DNA of 51,760 bases, from positions 1-51,760 of the forward strand of contig CAADGU010000353.1 of NCBI GenBank assembly GCA_900696625.1, in the 5' to 3' direction. The stretch comes from an uncultured Chloroflexota bacterium (GTDB taxonomy: Bacteria; Chloroflexota; Anaerolineae; Promineifilales; Promineifilaceae). The notes beneath the pieces were generated by a model. It ran no database searches, had not been told where the DNA came from, and worked only from the letters and a program-made list of their open reading frames with translations. Position 1 is the stretch's first letter; each line of letters begins with the position of its first letter. Shown piece after piece: positions 23,169-31,096 of the stretch. The position numbers were made by a program, and so were the translations under genes.

Positions 23169-24362
23169 ATGTTTTGCCCGAATTGTGGTTATCAGGTGGC
23201 TGACGGCGCGGCCTTTTGTGGGCAGTGTGGCCGGCAGATTGAACAGGTTGTTGCCAGGCCAGCGCCGGCGCAGCGACGCGGCCTGTTGGCGCTGGCGCTC
23301 TCCCTGCTGCTGGTAATTTTGCTTGGCGGGGCGGCCTGGTATGTGCTGCTGCGGCCGGAAAATGAGCCGGCGCCCCCACCCCGCAGCGCGGCGGCGTTTA
23401 GTGGGGATGTGGGGAGTACGGCCGTGCCTACCCAACCCTCCTCACCAACACCCACCAAAACCGCTGCCACTGTGGTCACGCCGGCACCCACCGCCAGCCA
23501 CACACCCGGCCCCATCCCCACCATTACCCCTGAGCCGACCCAACCGCCCACCTTAACGCCAACCCCTACCCCGACCGCGTCGCCAACCCGGACGCCGCCG
23601 CCCACCATCACCCCGCCACCATCACCCACACCGACGCCCACTTTAGACCCTGGGCCGGAGAATCTCGTCATCGGCCGTTCGGTAAATGGCAAACCCATTG
23701 AAGCCACACGGTTTGGCAATGGGCCGCAAACCATTATCTTTATTGGCGGCCTGCACGCCGGGTTTGCCCCCGGCACGGTGGCCCTGGCGCAGCAAACGGC
23801 CGCCCATTTTGAGCAAAATCCGGCGGCCATTCCCCCCAACCTGACGGTGTACGTCATCCTCTCCGCCAACCCGGACAGTCCGAATGCGTCGGGGCAGCTA
23901 AACGGCCGTCTCAATGCCAATCGGGTAGACCTGAACCGCAATTGGGATTGTAACTGGCTGTCGGATGCTCGTTGGCGAGGTAATGTGGTGCCGGACAGCG
24001 GCGGCCCCGCTCCCTTTTCTGAACCGGAAACCCAAAGCCTGCGCGATTTCATCCTGGAAAAGAATCCGGCGGCCGTCATCTTTTGGGAAGCCAGAGCAGA
24101 TAACGGGTTGGTTTCACCGGGAAATTGCGGCGCCCGCCACCAGCCTTCCGAATTGCTGGCTACGGCTTATGGCGCGGCGGCCGGCTATCCGGTGGCCGAT
24201 TTTGAGGTTTTGACCGGGCAGGTGCTAAATGGCGATGGCACGAACTGGCTGGCACAACAAGGCATCCCGGCCATCGCTATTTTGCTGCCCCAGTACAGCA
24301 ATATGGATTGGGCACATAATCTGGCCGGCATCCTGGCCGTGTTGCAGCACGAGGCGGAGTAA
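23169..24362 (+). CDS. Zinc-ribbon membrane protein with M14-carboxypeptidase-like domain, probably inactive
   Basis: Start at ATG 23169 (MFCPNCG); earlier in-frame codons lie in the previous gene. The 397-residue protein has a zinc ribbon (3-21), a transmembrane helix (~38-61), a Thr/Pro-rich linker (~65-160) and an M14-like domain (~165-397). Recognisable are FIGGLHAG (His 196), NRVDLNRNWD (251-260) and PFSEPETQSLRDF. Compared with the next gene, other key residues are changed: the Glu after the first His is Ala 200, the third metal-ligand His is Glu 307 (FWEAR against FWHSA), and the catalytic Glu is Leu 372 (AILLP against SIELK). It is therefore likely a pseudoenzyme that binds a peptide or wall fragment without cutting it. 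Confidence 0.75.
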   Translation: MFCPNCGYQVADGAAFCGQCGRQIEQVVARPAPAQRRGLLALALSLLLVILLGGAAWYVLLRPENEPAPPPRSAAAFSGDVGSTAVPTQPSSPTPTKTAATVVTPAPTASHTPGPIPTITPEPTQPPTLTPTPTPTASPTRTPPPTITPPPSPTPTPTLDPGPENLVIGRSVNGKPIEATRFGNGPQTIIFIGGLHAGFAPGTVALAQQTAAHFEQNPAAIPPNLTVYVILSANPDSPNASGQLNGRLNANRVDLNRNWDCNWLSDARWRGNVVPDSGGPAPFSEPETQSLRDFILEKNPAAVIFWEARADNGLVSPGNCGARHQPSELLATAYGAAAGYPVADFEVLTGQVLNGDGTNWLAQQGIPAIAILLPQYSNMDWAHNLAGILAVLQHEAE

Positions 24363-24366
24363 AGGC

Positions 24367-25416
24367 GTGGCACGGCCGTATGGATGGCAAAGGAAGTGCA
24401 TCCTCCTGCTTTTATTTTTGTGGGCGATGATTACCTGCCAGGCAGCGCCGCCCACAGTTTTGCCGCCAACGATTATAGCCCCGGTCACGGCCGTTATATC
24501 ATCAACAGTTGTCACGCCCACCACAGACACCCGCGCCCCAACCCTTGCACCAACCCCCGCGCCAACCCTGGCGCCACCGCCGGCTGGCACAGCCGCTCCT
24601 GCTATCACTGAAAAACCGGCGGCCGTGCTGCCCACAAAACCATCGCCAACGCTGCCCCCAACCCCCACGCCGGACAATCTCCCCCAGATTATCGGCGCCT
24701 CTTATGAAGGGCGGCCCATTTACAGTTATCGTTTTGGCAGCGGCCCCATTCCTATTGTTTTTGTGGGCGGTATTCATGGCGGCTATGAATGGAATACCAT
24801 CTTGCTGGCCTACCAGGCGATGGACTACTTTACCGCGCAGCCATCTCGAATCCCCGCCAACGTGACGATCTTCATCATCCCGGTGGCTAACCCCGATGGT
24901 TTGTTTGCTGTTACCCAGAAAGAAGGGGACTTTGCCGTTACCGACCTGGCAGAAGACACATTTCCGGGGCGATTTAACGGCCGTAACGTAGACCTGAATC
25001 GCAACTGGGACTGCCAATGGTCGGCCACGGCCGTGTGGCGCAACCAGCCGGTGAGCGGCGGCAGCCAGCCCTTTTCCGAACCAGAGAGCCGCGCCCTGCG
25101 CCATTTTTTCCTGGAAAAGCGGCCGGCGCTGGTTCTTTTTTGGCACAGCGCCGCGAATGGCGTTTTTGCCGCCGGTTGCCCGGAAACAGATGGACTTTCA
25201 CGGCAATTAGCCACCATTTTTGGCAGCGCCTCTGGTTATCCTGTTTATGAACGATTCGCCTATTATCCCGTCACCGGCGATGCTGGCGACTGGCTTTCCA
25301 CACAAGGCATCCCCAGTATCTCCATAGAACTCAAAACGCATGAGGCGCTTGATTGGGAAGAAAATCTGGCCGGCATGTTGGCTCTCCTGGCGCATTACAA
25401 CAAACAACTACAATGA
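24367..25416 (+). CDS. M14-family carboxypeptidase-like lipoprotein
   Basis: GTG 24367 has GGAG (24356-24359) seven bases upstream and follows the previous stop by four bases. The product (~349 residues) starts with a lipoprotein-like signal ending AMITC, then a Thr/Pro-rich linker to about residue 103 and the peptidase domain. Zinc ligands appear as His 137 in GGIHGGYEWN (with a Glu four residues on, where M14 enzymes usually have it three on) and His 260 in FWHSA. The substrate-binding Asn-Arg is in VDLNRNWD, and the catalytic Glu ~321 is in SIELK. It is a paralogue of the preceding gene that kept the active-site residues and lost the zinc ribbon. Likely trims peptides or cell-wall stems outside the cell. 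Confidence 0.78.
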   Translation: MARPYGWQRKCILLLLFLWAMITCQAAPPTVLPPTIIAPVTAVISSTVVTPTTDTRAPTLAPTPAPTLAPPPAGTAAPAITEKPAAVLPTKPSPTLPPTPTPDNLPQIIGASYEGRPIYSYRFGSGPIPIVFVGGIHGGYEWNTILLAYQAMDYFTAQPSRIPANVTIFIIPVANPDGLFAVTQKEGDFAVTDLAEDTFPGRFNGRNVDLNRNWDCQWSATAVWRNQPVSGGSQPFSEPESRALRHFFLEKRPALVLFWHSAANGVFAAGCPETDGLSRQLATIFGSASGYPVYERFAYYPVTGDAGDWLSTQGIPSISIELKTHEALDWEENLAGMLALLAHYNKQLQ

Positions 25417-25475
25417 GTGGCGCTCTAAATGGACATGCGCTTTCAAATGGGGCTTTTGGGGCACTCGGGGGGGGA

Positions 25476-25570
25476 CAGGCCATGATACGTGACGAGTGAT
25501 GCGTGACCAGAGAGACCACACGCATCACGCATCACGTTTCACGTTGAACCCCACGAAACCCTGAAGACCC
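25476..25570. repeat. GTGATGCGTG hairpin repeat, copy 2
   Basis: Aligns without gaps to 20667-20761 with 14 differences by hand count. The central stem GTGATGCGTG / CACGCATCAC and loop ACCAGAGAGACCA are unchanged. Outer bases differ but still pair in part, so the fold seems to be what is kept. Confidence 0.75.
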
Positions 25571-26112
25571 TCCCCATCCAGTTGCTGCAATCGGCTTTTA
25601 TATCCCCCAACTGGGGGAGATAAATATCCCCTGACACGCTGATGCTGCCAAAACAGGTTAGTTTTAATATTAGGCGGAGGTAAATATCTCCCAATAAGCC
25701 GATATCATCAGGCAGGTTGGATGTAATACTAACTGTAATAATAATGAGCTATTTATGTGTTTTTACAAATGACATACTCTGTCATTTATCTTGCCTTGTC
25801 ACCACCTCACCAATACCCAGACCCTGACGCCGGGGAATCTGGGATAATTTGAAACCTTTTATTCATGGGGAGATTATATACTTGGTAGGTGTGTCTTTCC
25901 GGGACGGATAAGGATTTGATGTTTCGTTACATCCGCTTCAAAGTGACCACTAGCCATGGGGCCAAAAACCTGAAGTCCGCGCACTCTCCCATTGTTGCTG
26001 TCGGATTCAAACATATAGAGGGTTGGAAAGGAACCGGCAGGTCCTCCATAAAAACAAAAATGATCAAACGTCACCACAAAGATGTATGTAACGATAATGG
26101 GAGTAGGGAGAA
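25571..26112. promoter_or_regulatory. Long AT-rich leader before the polysaccharide operon
   Basis: These 540 bases have no credible gene and no ACGGCCGT. They contain CCCCCAACTGGGGG near 25615, two similar blocks GGAGATAAATATC and GGAGGTAAATATC about 60 bases apart, and a perfect 8-bp hairpin AAATGACA-tactc-TGTCATTT (25767-25787). The last ~250 bases are more GC-rich. I could not match a known riboswitch. A regulated promoter plus structured 5' leader for the 14-gene operon is the simplest reading. Confidence 0.45.
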
Positions 26113-27003
26113 ATGAGTCGTTTCCGCTGGTTATTGGTGCAGTTGTTGGTTATGCTTTGCCTTTTTTTTAGTGTAGAGAGATTTGATTTTGGGCAGAAAA
26201 ACATTATTGATATTCATTCATTTGTTTATGTTATAGGGGCTGTGGCTGTTGTCTCTACGATACTGTTGCCTGCGGTTGCCAGATTGTCTGTTTCTTGGCT
26301 TATCTTGTTCTGGCTCTTCATTTATATTCTTTTCAAGTTATTGATGTCAGGTGATCGTTCTATTTGGGGGGGGATCTATACATACCTGACGCTGACGGAA
26401 GTGGCGTTTGTGCTGTTACTGGTTTTTCTGGCTCATCAGGTAGCACGGTATTACCATCAGTTGCAGCAGATGGTGGAATATCTGACTGTGGCTGATGCTG
26501 GTCGTCACTTGTTGAAGATAGCGGATGCGGATCAGGAAATTGGCCGGGAAATGTGGCGGAGCCGTCATTTTCACCGGGCGCTGAGTGTGATCATTATCAA
26601 GCCGGACAAACAAAGTATGGTAAAAGCAGCCCCACGTTTGGTGGAGGAGATTCAGCAGAATGTGGCGGAATTGTGGACGGCCGCGCGTCTCTCCCACACG
26701 ATTAAGGAACAGTTGCGGACGGTGGATATGGTCATGGAGGATCAGGAAAACGGCCGTTTTATTGTCCTTTGCCCTGAAATTGATGTCCAGGGCGCCAACC
26801 TGTTGACAGATCGCATCGGTAAAGCATTATCCAATCAGTTGGGAGTGATGATTTCTTGTGGTGTGGCTTCTTTTCCTAGAGAAGCGTTGACATTTGAAAC
26901 CTTACTTGCTGAAGCTGATAACCATTTGAAAATGTCGGATTATTATGCCGATGAGGCCGAAGTTTACCCCATGCAGCAGGAGAGACTGCGGACAGCGCCA
27001 TAA
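26113..27003 (+). CDS. Membrane protein with degenerate GGDEF domain
   Basis: A 296-residue protein, first gene of the polysaccharide operon. Four hydrophobic helices (~7-20, 36-56, 60-78, 92-110) lead through a coiled stretch into a GGDEF-like domain (~145-280). Typical diguanylate-cyclase neighbours are present: LRTVDMVMEDQENGRFIVLC in place of the usual R-x-x-D-x-V-x-R-x-GGDEF-x-x-x-L stretch, and GVASFP...LLAEADNHL near the end. The GGDEF motif itself is lost (EDQENG), so it should not make cyclic-di-GMP. It may bind a nucleotide or act as an assembly partner of the co-polymerase at 29213, which carries a similar module. GGGAG precedes the ATG. Confidence 0.75.
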   Translation: MSRFRWLLVQLLVMLCLFFSVERFDFGQKNIIDIHSFVYVIGAVAVVSTILLPAVARLSVSWLILFWLFIYILFKLLMSGDRSIWGGIYTYLTLTEVAFVLLLVFLAHQVARYYHQLQQMVEYLTVADAGRHLLKIADADQEIGREMWRSRHFHRALSVIIIKPDKQSMVKAAPRLVEEIQQNVAELWTAARLSHTIKEQLRTVDMVMEDQENGRFIVLCPEIDVQGANLLTDRIGKALSNQLGVMISCGVASFPREALTFETLLAEADNHLKMSDYYADEAEVYPMQQERLRTAP

Positions 27004-27079
27004 TTACGCATGGCCTGGAAGTTGTTTATCCTACAAGTGTCTGGCATTTAGGGATTTTCAGGTAAAAGGAATCAGTAAA

Positions 27080-27838
27080 ATGACAACTTTCCCCACAGAT
27101 GATACTTCCCAGGGAGACCAGGAGTTTACTTATCCAGAATATGTTCTCTCTTCATTATTATTATCGGTTGTTCCCCAAACCACTGAGATGCCCTGGTGGC
27201 AACAATGTCGGCCAGAGAAGCGGCTGCTGCAGGGAAAGTCATATCTCAGGGCCAAGCGCATCATGGATCTGGCGCTTGTTTTTGCTTCCTTGATTTTGGT
27301 ACTGCCCTTATTACTCCTTTGTGCGCTGCTTATTAAAATTGAATCCCCAGGGGGGCCGGTGCTGTTCAGGCAAAAACGCACCGGTATGGGCGGCCACCCA
27401 TTTTACATGTTTAAGTTTCGCACGATGACGCCGAATGCCGAAGATATGAAAAAAGAACTGGCGCATTTGAATGAGTTGCAATGGCCGGACTTTAAGATTA
27501 CCAATGATCCCCGCATTACCCGAATAGGGCGTTTTTTACGCAAGACGAGCCTGGATGAAATGCCCCAATTGTTAAATGTGCTGCGCGGTGAAATGAGCCT
27601 GGTTGGCCCTCGCCCTACCTCTTTCTCGCCGGAAACGTACAAGTTGTGGCATACAGAACGGCTGGATGTGCCGCCGGGGATTACCGGCTTGTGGCAAATT
27701 TTGGGGCGGGGTTCGATGGAGTTTGACGAGCGGGTAAGGCTAGACGTGGCCTACATTGAGCGGCGCTGTTTATGGCTAGATTTCCAGATATTGATGCGGA
27801 CATTTACGGCCGTATTGGGCCAACGAGGCGCCTACTGA
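27080..27838 (+). CDS. Polyprenyl-phosphate sugar-1-phosphate transferase
   Basis: Start chosen at ATG 27080, with AAGGA upstream; an earlier in-frame ATG overlaps the previous gene. The 252-residue protein is the short, monotopic type that moves a sugar-1-phosphate from a UDP-sugar to undecaprenyl phosphate, starting repeat-unit synthesis at the inner face of the membrane. Visible are one hydrophobic helix (DLALVFASLILVLPLLLL), VLFRQKRTG, FKFRTM, the catalytic Asp-Glu in TSLDEMPQLLNVLRGEMSL (159-160), VGPRP and PGITGLWQI. The first ~55 residues are an extra soluble extension. The stop overlaps the next start (TGATG). Confidence 0.92.
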   Translation: MTTFPTDDTSQGDQEFTYPEYVLSSLLLSVVPQTTEMPWWQQCRPEKRLLQGKSYLRAKRIMDLALVFASLILVLPLLLLCALLIKIESPGGPVLFRQKRTGMGGHPFYMFKFRTMTPNAEDMKKELAHLNELQWPDFKITNDPRITRIGRFLRKTSLDEMPQLLNVLRGEMSLVGPRPTSFSPETYKLWHTERLDVPPGITGLWQILGRGSMEFDERVRLDVAYIERRCLWLDFQILMRTFTAVLGQRGAY

Positions 27839-29100
27839 TGCCAGTCAAGATCGCCTATGTTATGTCTCGTTTCCCGCATCTACCGGAAACCTTTATTTTG
27901 CGGGAAATGAGCGAACTGGAACGGCAGGGTTGGCCGGTCGCATTGTATCCCCTGGCTGTGCAGGCGCAGCCGGTTGTCCATGCTGAAGCAGCGCGTTGGC
28001 TGCCGGAAATACGCCATATCCCCTTTGTTTCCAGGACGGTGGTGGCGGGCAACGGCCGTGCCTTTTGGCAGCAGCCCCCCACCTATCTACGTCTCTGGGG
28101 GCAAACCATTGCCGGGAATATCGTTGATCCGAACATGCTGGTGCGCGCCTGTGCCCTTTTCCCCAAAGCCGTGCAGGCGGCCGCCCAGATGCAGGCCGAA
28201 GGCGTCGGCCACATTCATGCGCATTACGCCACCCATCCCGCCTTTTTTACCTGGCTCATCCATCAACTCACCGGCATTAGCTATAGCCTCACGGTTCATG
28301 CCCACGACATTTTTGTGCGCACGGCCATGTTAGAGGCCAAACTGCGTTCCGCCAGCTTTGTTGTGGCAATTTCTGATTACAACGTGGCGTACCTGAGCCG
28401 GGTCATTGGCCCCTGGGTGCGGGAGAAGACGGCCGTTATCCACTGCGGTATTACCCCGGAGCTTTACCAACCCCGGTCAGCACCCGCCCAACCGGGGCAA
28501 CCCTTAGAAATCATCAGCATTGGCAGTCTGCAACCGTACAAGGGTCAGGCTTTTCTGGTGCAGGCATGTGCCTTGCTGAAGCAGGTGGGTATTCCTTTTC
28601 GCTGCCGCATCATCGGCGGCGGCGCAGAACAGTCCAATTTATTGAGCCTGATTGAACAATTGGGGTTACAGCAGCAGGTACAGCTTTTAGGCCCGCTGCC
28701 ACAAGAAGAGGTGGCCGCCCTTTTACCTACCGCCACCTGTTATGTACAGCCCAGCGTCATCATGCCGTCTGGTAAGATGGAGGGCATTCCGGTGTCTCTC
28801 ATGGAAGCGTTGGCCTGTGCGGTACCGGTGGTAGCTACAAATATATCGGGTGTGCCAGAATTGGTGCAGGATGGACACACGGGCACTCTTGTTCCGCCGG
28901 CCGATGCCGGGGCACTGGCACAGGCCATGCGGGACATATACCAATCACCAGAAGCTGCATTTGCTACGGCCGTAGCCGGCCGCCAACACGTCTTACACGC
29001 ATTCCATCTGCAACACAACGTTACTGAACTGGCTTCACTGTTCAAACGATATGCCGGGCAAGAGAGTCTGGCATTTCAACCACAGCCACTATGCAGTTAA
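27838..29100 (+). CDS. GT4-family glycosyltransferase
   Basis: A 420-residue retaining glycosyltransferase with the GT-B fold, adding a sugar from a nucleotide-sugar donor to the lipid-linked repeat unit. The ATG at 27838 shares its first base with the upstream stop codon. N-terminal domain: VMSRFPHLPETFILREMSEL and HIHAHYATHPAFFTWL. C-terminal domain: SIGSLQPYKGQ, IIGGGAEQSNL, and the donor-site EGIPVSLMEALACAVPVVAT with following GVPELV. The sequence is closest in style to colanic-acid WcaL-type enzymes. The sugar specificity cannot be read. It is followed by a 112-base gap before the co-polymerase gene. Confidence 0.9.
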   Translation: MPVKIAYVMSRFPHLPETFILREMSELERQGWPVALYPLAVQAQPVVHAEAARWLPEIRHIPFVSRTVVAGNGRAFWQQPPTYLRLWGQTIAGNIVDPNMLVRACALFPKAVQAAAQMQAEGVGHIHAHYATHPAFFTWLIHQLTGISYSLTVHAHDIFVRTAMLEAKLRSASFVVAISDYNVAYLSRVIGPWVREKTAVIHCGITPELYQPRSAPAQPGQPLEIISIGSLQPYKGQAFLVQACALLKQVGIPFRCRIIGGGAEQSNLLSLIEQLGLQQQVQLLGPLPQEEVAALLPTATCYVQPSVIMPSGKMEGIPVSLMEALACAVPVVATNISGVPELVQDGHTGTLVPPADAGALAQAMRDIYQSPEAAFATAVAGRQHVLHAFHLQHNVTELASLFKRYAGQESLAFQPQPLCS

Positions 29101-29212
29101 ACAAGTGGCCTGCGCAAGCCATGACGGTGGTGCAATGCGTAGAACACAACTGATAGCTGGCGAGTAGGCATGCCCTCTGCGGGAAGAGGCAAAGGGCAAA
29201 GGAAAGATAATA

Positions 29213-30337
29213 ATGGTGCAATTAAGGATGTATTTAGAAGCGCTTTGGCGCAATTGGTGGATAGTGGCACTGACGGCCGTTAGCGCCGTCATCCTCACAC
29301 TGGTGATCAATTCTATGGCACAGCCGGTTTACCAAAGCCGGCTGCAACTACTCATCGCGCCCAATATGACCGATTTCAGTGGCCGTGACCTCATCTACAG
29401 CCTGGACACGCTGGATAAACGCTCCATTGTAGCTACCTTCGTAGAAGTACTCAACAGCAATCGCATTCGCCGGGAAGCTCTGGATACGGTAGGGTTGGCC
29501 GGGGGAGCCGGGGATGATTACGAGATTTCGGCCGTCGCGCTGCCCGAAGCCAGTGTCCTGGAAGTGGCAGTGGCAGGGCCAGACCCGGAAACCACTGCCG
29601 CCCTGGCCAACGCCGCCGCCGCCCAAACCATCAGCTATGTTGGGCAAACCTACGATATTTACCGGATTGAGTTACTGGACCCCGCTTCTATACCGAAAAC
29701 GCCAATCAGCCCTACGCCTATACGCGATGCGTCCCTGGCGCTCTTGTTTGGTCTGGTTTTGGGCAGTATCCTGGCTATCTTGCGTGACCAGATACAACAG
29801 CCCATCAATGTGAAGTTGCGCCAATGGAACGCACACGATCACGCCTCCACCGCCTACAAGCGGGCCTACATGGAAAACCAGTTAGAACGTTTGCTGCCCA
29901 CGGAGGCGGACCAGCTTGTATTCAGTGTGATGCGGTTGGAAGGGCTGTCCCGTTTGGAATTGCCAGCCCACGTGCTGCACAACCTCCTGCACCGCATCGT
30001 CGCCATCATGCGGGATGAATTGCCTGGCCGAGATCTAATCGCCCGTTGGGATGACCATAGTTTTGCCGTCCTCATGCGCCATGTTTCTGACCCGGAACAA
30101 GGCCTAATCCGGCTAAACCGGCTGCAACACACGCTCTCTGAGCCAATTGAGGTGTATTCGGGCGGTGAAGTGATAAACCTGTCTCCGCGCCTGGCGGGTG
30201 TGGTTGGGCAACCCGATGACACGGTGTCCTCTCTCATTGAACGTCTGTCTGTAGCCACGCTGCGGGCCAGCAAAAATGGTCGTGGGCCTACGTTGTACTA
30301 TGAAGAAACCCATCAACCATCTACCCACCAGCGATAA
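29213..30337 (+). CDS. Wzz-like polysaccharide co-polymerase fused to a degenerate GGDEF domain
   Basis: A 374-residue protein. Residues 1-195 form a Wzz/PCP chain-length module: transmembrane helix ~16-33, periplasmic domain, the Pro-rich motif PISPTP (164-169) and a second helix ~173-190. No tyrosine-kinase (Wzc) domain follows. Instead, residues ~215-360 look like a GGDEF domain: ENQLERLLP, DELPGRDLIARWDDHSFAVL, LIERLSVATLRASKNGRG. In ARWDDHSF the canonical R-x-GGDEF is replaced by RWDDHSF (278-284), so cyclase activity is unlikely. The cytoplasmic module could bind cyclic-di-GMP or the GGDEF-like protein at 26113 and so tune chain length. AAAGGAAAG precedes the ATG. Confidence 0.78.
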   Translation: MVQLRMYLEALWRNWWIVALTAVSAVILTLVINSMAQPVYQSRLQLLIAPNMTDFSGRDLIYSLDTLDKRSIVATFVEVLNSNRIRREALDTVGLAGGAGDDYEISAVALPEASVLEVAVAGPDPETTAALANAAAAQTISYVGQTYDIYRIELLDPASIPKTPISPTPIRDASLALLFGLVLGSILAILRDQIQQPINVKLRQWNAHDHASTAYKRAYMENQLERLLPTEADQLVFSVMRLEGLSRLELPAHVLHNLLHRIVAIMRDELPGRDLIARWDDHSFAVLMRHVSDPEQGLIRLNRLQHTLSEPIEVYSGGEVINLSPRLAGVVGQPDDTVSSLIERLSVATLRASKNGRGPTLYYEETHQPSTHQR

Positions 30338-30358
30338 CAGGGTTATAGGAGCAAAACC

Positions 30359-31096
30359 GTGATCTACGTTGTCCTCGGTATGCATAAATCTGGTACCACC
30401 CTGGCCGCGCAAATTTTGCACCATTCGGGCATTAACATGGGTGAAAACCTGGAAAATGGCGTTTCCTATGACCAGGGCAACCAGTATGAGCGAGAATCTA
30501 CCTGGCGACTGAATGAAGATATTTTGCAGGCGCATCATCAGCGCAGCATTAACATTCGCCTGCCGGTAAATCCGCAATTATCGCCCGCACAGCGGGATAG
30601 GATGCGGCAAATTATTGCCTCTGCTAACCAACAATACACCCATTGGGGTTTCAAAGACCCGCGCACCTGTTTGGTCTACCCCCTGTGGGCAGCGGAGTTA
30701 TCGGAACATCGGTTGATCGTCATTTATCGTGATCCCACCGAACCCTGGCCCCGTTACCGGCCACGCCATGCCCGTAACCGTTACCGTGAGCCGTTCGTGG
30801 CCTGGAGATATTTGCAGAGTTGGTATGAGCATAATTTGAAAATCCTCTCTTACCTGAAAGAGACCACGCAACCATACATTGTGCTGGATTACCAGCAATT
30901 GGTGACAACGCAGGCTGAGTTTGAGCGGTTGCAGCAGTTTTTGGGGATGCCGTTGGTGGATCGGCGACGGCCGTCTCTCTACCGCAATCGGCCCCAAACT
31001 TATCCTGCTCTTTCTTTTGCTGGCTGGTTATTGAATAAACAAAAAGGATACCGGCCACAATCCATCTTGCAGCAATTTGAGGCATATCGGCAATGA
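30359..31096 (+). CDS. Sulfotransferase-family protein
   Basis: A 245-residue P-loop protein of the PAPS-dependent sulfotransferase type, which would place sulfate on a sugar of the polysaccharide. The 5'-phosphosulfate loop is GMHKSGTTLAAQ (7-18), the 3'-phosphate region is LIVIYRDPTEPW (near 119-130), and WGFKDPR lies before it. GTG 30359 has AGGAG upstream. The stop overlaps the start of the polymerase gene in an ATGA. A related function, such as phosphate or other activated-group transfer, is possible, but the motifs fit sulfotransferases best. Confidence 0.8.
   Translation: MIYVVLGMHKSGTTLAAQILHHSGINMGENLENGVSYDQGNQYERESTWRLNEDILQAHHQRSINIRLPVNPQLSPAQRDRMRQIIASANQQYTHWGFKDPRTCLVYPLWAAELSEHRLIVIYRDPTEPWPRYRPRHARNRYREPFVAWRYLQSWYEHNLKILSYLKETTQPYIVLDYQQLVTTQAEFERLQQFLGMPLVDRRRPSLYRNRPQTYPALSFAGWLLNKQKGYRPQSILQQFEAYRQ

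Noticed and set aside
25571-26112. Cyclic-di-GMP riboswitch before the GGDEF/polysaccharide operon
   Set aside because: I looked for the conserved class I core and did not find it; base pairing seen does not match.
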